From: Cheilinus undulatus
Lineage: Eukaryota > Chordata > Actinopteri > Labriformes > Labridae
Assembly (NCBI RefSeq): GCF_018320785.1
Contig: NC_054873.1
Coordinates: 21,790,196-21,854,195, forward strand
Direction of reading: 5' to 3'
DNA: 64,000 bases
The stretch's first letter is position 1. Each line of letters opens with the position of its first letter. Made by a program: the position numbers and the translations under genes. The notes beneath the pieces are model-generated. The model worked only from the letters and a program-made list of their open reading frames with translations. It had not been told where the DNA came from and did no database searches. Below are positions 61,401-64,000 of the stretch, piece by piece.

Positions 61401-62857
61401 TTAAAAAAGCAGATTGAGACTTACTACTTACACATAGCGGACAAAATATGCAAAGGAATAAGAAGTCCCACCTGGATCACAGGGGGCCATCAAATCAACA
61501 CAAACCCAAAAGACCTTCACATGAGCTTTAAAGAACAATTTTGTAGTACATTATTGTAGCTAGGTAAAACAAAATAACACTGCTAATTGATTATCATTTA
61601 TTATTTTGTCAATTATGTATCTGCGACTTAGTTGTTTGACCACGCAACAACATCAAACATGAAAAAATAAAACATTAAATTAAATCTTTATATTTAAGAA
61701 TACCTTCTATTTTTAATTATTGACTAAACTGATCATTCAGCTTATTTTAGGCTGTATAATTTGCAATCAAATACATATTACACAAAATAATTAATTAAAA
61801 TGTTCCCACAGTATAGATACAATATCAGAACAGTGATAATACAACACCTGCATCCTGATGGCTGTATTCTGATCACTGAACACCCACCTGCACCAGCTCC
61901 TCCTTGTTGCTGAAATGAGACACCACAACATTTTCTCCATCTGTCACTCGGGTTAGAGAAATTCCTAACCGCCCACTGGCCTGGTTGTGACAATCAGCTG
62001 GCAGAAAGCGCCGCAACATGTGACGCACTATCTTGACCAGGTTAAATGAAGGATGCATGGGTCCCAGGAAACGCTTCCTTGCGTCTTTGGCAACATCAAT
62101 AATGCTTGCACCAGCTTCACCTGTGAAAACAGGGGGACAATGGAACTGCAAATGACTAGGCAGAGCAAGGATGTGGGATGAATAAAGCTGTTGATTCAAA
62201 TATACTTTAAACAAACCATTTATTCGAAAAGGTAAGCTTTTCCAAAAAATAGGTCTATATCATGCCTTTAACACACAATTAATCATTCATCAAAACTCAT
62301 GCTGTGAAACTGATAAAAACAACCGCTTTTGCCATGGTTCTGCTCATTACTTTGCCTGGCACCTACCCCCTGACAGTGGTTTTAGACATTAAAAAAATCA
62401 CTATAGAAAACAGTTAATCCATAAACTAATAACCTTATTTGCTTTTTAATCTCACAAAGAGGCATAACTGTTGAATTCAGCCTGTTCCATAACCAGTTAA
62501 AATTTCACCACAGGACCTTTAAACACTTAAACTGAATGTCAGGCAAAGTCACACTGAGATCTTTAAAAATAAACATGGCTGCCACTGTACTTATACTTTA
62601 ACACGGATTGAGTGGCAAACGATTTCCTCATAACTTAAAAAATGGTTTAAACAGTAAGAAATATACCAACCAAGACATACTCCGGTGACCAGGGCAGTAG
62701 CAGTGATGGCTCCGGCGGAAGCCCCATAGATGTGTCGGGCATTTTGCACTAGAAAGGGAGCCTGCTCCACCAGACAGCTGGCTACACCGACGTGGTAAAT
62801 ACCGAGAAAGCCACATCCTGCAAACGAGATGTTCCACGGAGAGTCCAAAGGAAACAT
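55494..62857 (-). CDS. pnpla2: Patatin-like phospholipase domain 2, adipose triglyceride lipase (ATGL)
   Basis: ATGL carries out the first step of triacylglycerol breakdown at the lipid-droplet surface, releasing a fatty acid and diacylglycerol. Minus-strand exons: 62857-62671, 62120-61888, 60979-60914, 60056-59847, 59733-59673, 59294-59097, 56629-56497, 56296-56174, 55773-55494. They sum to 1491 bp, in phase, giving 496 aa plus TGA; human is 504 aa. The N-terminal patatin domain has the oxyanion loop GCGFLG (14-19), the nucleophile elbow GASAG with Ser47, and the second dyad residue Asp166 in YVDGGISDN. The string [15 protein letters not shown] and the C-terminal NMLPVRMAS and [10 protein letters not shown] are typical of ATGL rather than PNPLA3. 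The ATG was chosen because it starts the conserved [13 protein letters not shown] terminus; an upstream in-frame ATG lacks family support. The catalytic dyad is intact, so it should be active. Confidence 0.97.
57450..58490 (+). mobile_element. Decayed Tc1-like transposon in a pnpla2 intron
   Basis: The plus strand shows a broken transposase. The helix-turn-helix/linker part lies near 57500-57600 ([15 protein letters not shown]). The middle, near 57670-57970, includes the sequence expected around WSDE and a block corresponding to VMVWG. The C-terminal [18 protein letters not shown] lies near 58080-58120. The segment 58270-58410 (AACATTTCTGTATTATAAATA, TCTGAGATA, GCTGTAAGCC) matches the typical 3' flank of this fish Tc1 family. 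Frameshifts and stops are numerous. Confidence 0.75.
58639..58674 (+). repeat. Poly-A tract
   Basis: About 36 bases of nearly pure A with one G. It lies in a pnpla2 intron, where it reads as poly-U in the pre-mRNA. Confidence 0.95.
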
Positions 62858-63253
62858 ACCGGTGACCGTCCACAGCCGTGTAAACAGGGGTAAAGGTCGA
62901 TAAAACAAGCAGCTACTAAAGAGCTTTAAGACTCCTTACCAGGCTAAACACCGAGCATATTGTGATAATTTTACTTCACATGCTTTCTGTTGAATAGCGA
63001 AACTTTAAAAGTTCTTTTTCAAGGTTTCTTACTTATAGTAAAAGTTACTGATTATGATGAGGAACACGTCGCTTAACCGTCAATAATTAAACTGAATTAA
63101 ATTCTCTGACATTTAAGTTAATCCTCGTTACCGAACTCAATAAACACTGCCCTCAGATATTTCAACAACTACGGAGTGAACACGGGGACTTGTTGTTATT
63201 TTCCATGCTCGGTTGGCGTGTAGGCTCCTAGTAGGCGGATGTGAAGCTAACAG
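62858..63253 (-). promoter_or_regulatory. pnpla2: Presumed pnpla2 5' UTR and core promoter area
   Basis: This is the stretch directly upstream of the pnpla2 start codon on the minus strand. It has no clear TATA box at a sensible distance. The CCAAT motifs beyond 63253 would lie on its upstream side. The transcription start cannot be placed from sequence. Confidence 0.4.
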
Positions 63254-63537
63254 CCAATCATAATCGACAAAAGAAATAAAAACTACCAATCACAGTTGGA
63301 AGCGATGACACACTAGCCAATCATATTTCAGACTGCTGAAATAAGTTTAAGGCGCTTTGACAGCTGTCAAATATCCTCCCCATAGTTCTGTGTTTTCTTT
63401 GGTCAACTTCACCTTTTGATTTCACGTTTTCTGTTATCCAGCAAACTTATAACAGTAATTTCACAGGATTGGGTATCTTTAGGAAGAATGTTAATTGATT
63501 TCCAGCTATCTGAGAGACGTTTTACACTGACCAATCA
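63254..63537 (-). promoter_or_regulatory. Cluster of CCAATCA motifs upstream of pnpla2
   Basis: CCAATCA occurs at 63254, 63286, 63317 and 63531 on the plus strand (TGATTGG in the sense of pnpla2). The first three are 32 and 31 bp apart, about three helical turns, as in NF-Y-driven promoters. They lie about 400-460 bp upstream of the pnpla2 ATG. Confidence 0.5.
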
Positions 63538-63542
63538 TAAAG

Positions 63543-63578
<36 letters not shown>
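63543..63578 (+). repeat. AAT trinucleotide microsatellite
   Basis: About twelve uninterrupted AAT/ATA units. Confidence 0.95.
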
Positions 63579-63904
63579 TTGGTTTGGGACAGTTACGAAC
63601 ATGCCCCAAGTGTGTGGATAGCACTTATGTGTTTATGGATACAACGATCCGATATTTATATGTAGCAGCTAATTTTCTTTATTTTTGTTACATTTATAAA
63701 TAAAAAATATGGTTTATTTCCCCAAGATTAAGAATTAAGCTATGTTGATATACAGTCTGTTGCCCCCCACACAAGGCTGCCCATTAGGGGGAGATAAAGG
63801 GGAGAGCTTTGGAAAGTAATGACAGGCTTCATAGCTAAGAGAATAATGTAGAACTGAAACAACTTGAGGGAAAAAAATTATTAAATAATTGCGAAAAAAA
63901 GGCA

Positions 63905-64000
63905 CACTTTGGCAGAATGGGTTCAAAATGGCAAAAATGGGTGAAATAGCGCTGATAATTGACTAAAGAGTGGCAACAATGGGTTAAAAATGGCAAAAGC
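63905..64000 (+). repeat. Degenerate tandem repeat cut by the window edge
   Basis: Units of the kind TGGCAGAATGGGTTCAAAAT-GGCAAAA (63910) and TGGCAACAATGGGTTAAAAA-TGGCAAAA (63972) recur at a spacing of about 62 bases, with shorter AATGGGTT sub-repeats between. The array probably continues to the right. Confidence 0.55.

Noticed and set aside
1-64000. CRISPR arrays, operons, tRNA or rRNA genes
   Set aside because: None seen. Spliced animal genes make the prokaryotic feature types inapplicable, and I noticed no intact tRNA-like A and B boxes beyond degraded SINE pieces, although I could not scan exhaustively.

Overview
This is a window of ray-finned fish nuclear DNA. The evidence is four multi-exon vertebrate genes with GT-AG introns, A+T-rich introns, and decayed Tc1-like transposons, a CR1/L2/Rex-type LINE, hAT-like MITEs and tRNA-SINE-like pieces typical of teleosts. 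I could not narrow it to a species. Exon models were built by hand from protein-family resemblance, splice sites and phase. For three genes the summed exon lengths are exact multiples of three and end at a stop, which is a strong internal check. Junctions may still be off by a base or two.

All four spliced genes lie on the minus strand, so transcription runs right to left. (1) pnpla2 (adipose triglyceride lipase, ATGL), 62857 to 55494, 9 coding exons, 496 aa, complete; three evenly spaced CCAAT boxes lie upstream. (2) A PPP1R12 myosin-phosphatase targeting subunit, best fit ppp1r12c, 52246 to 28883, 25 coding exons, 910 aa, complete. (3) pgghg (formerly ATHL1, the collagen glucosylgalactosyl-hydroxylysine glucosidase), 23318 to 17813, 13 coding exons, 697 aa, complete. 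(4) incenp (inner centromere protein, chromosomal passenger complex), start codon at 14768, running off the left side; 774 codons are visible and the last exons (end of the IN-box) are not in the window.

The item I would look at first is a fifth gene candidate on the opposite strand. It is an intronless 623-codon ORF (31609-33480, plus) for an RS-rich, coiled-coil protein, nested in the last intron of ppp1r12c. It has a TATA-like box, a good start context and a downstream AATAAA. I do not recognise the protein family.

Other DNA: a LINE remnant (about 195-1260) and a Tc1-like element with long terminal inverted repeats (about 2080-3300) sit in or beyond the last visible incenp intron. Another Tc1 remnant (7960-9492) and a hAT-like MITE with a perfect 8-bp target duplication (11837-12260) are in incenp introns. 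A near-perfect long palindrome (18833-19520) is in a pgghg intron. The 23.4-28.9 kb gap is mostly transposon debris plus the probable ppp1r12c 3' UTR. The 52.2-55.5 kb gap and the right edge hold low-grade repeats. The genes are not a functional cluster: they act in lipid-droplet lipolysis, myosin phosphatase targeting, collagen glycan removal and mitosis. In human, PNPLA2 and PGGHG both map to 11p15.5, so at least that pairing looks like old synteny.
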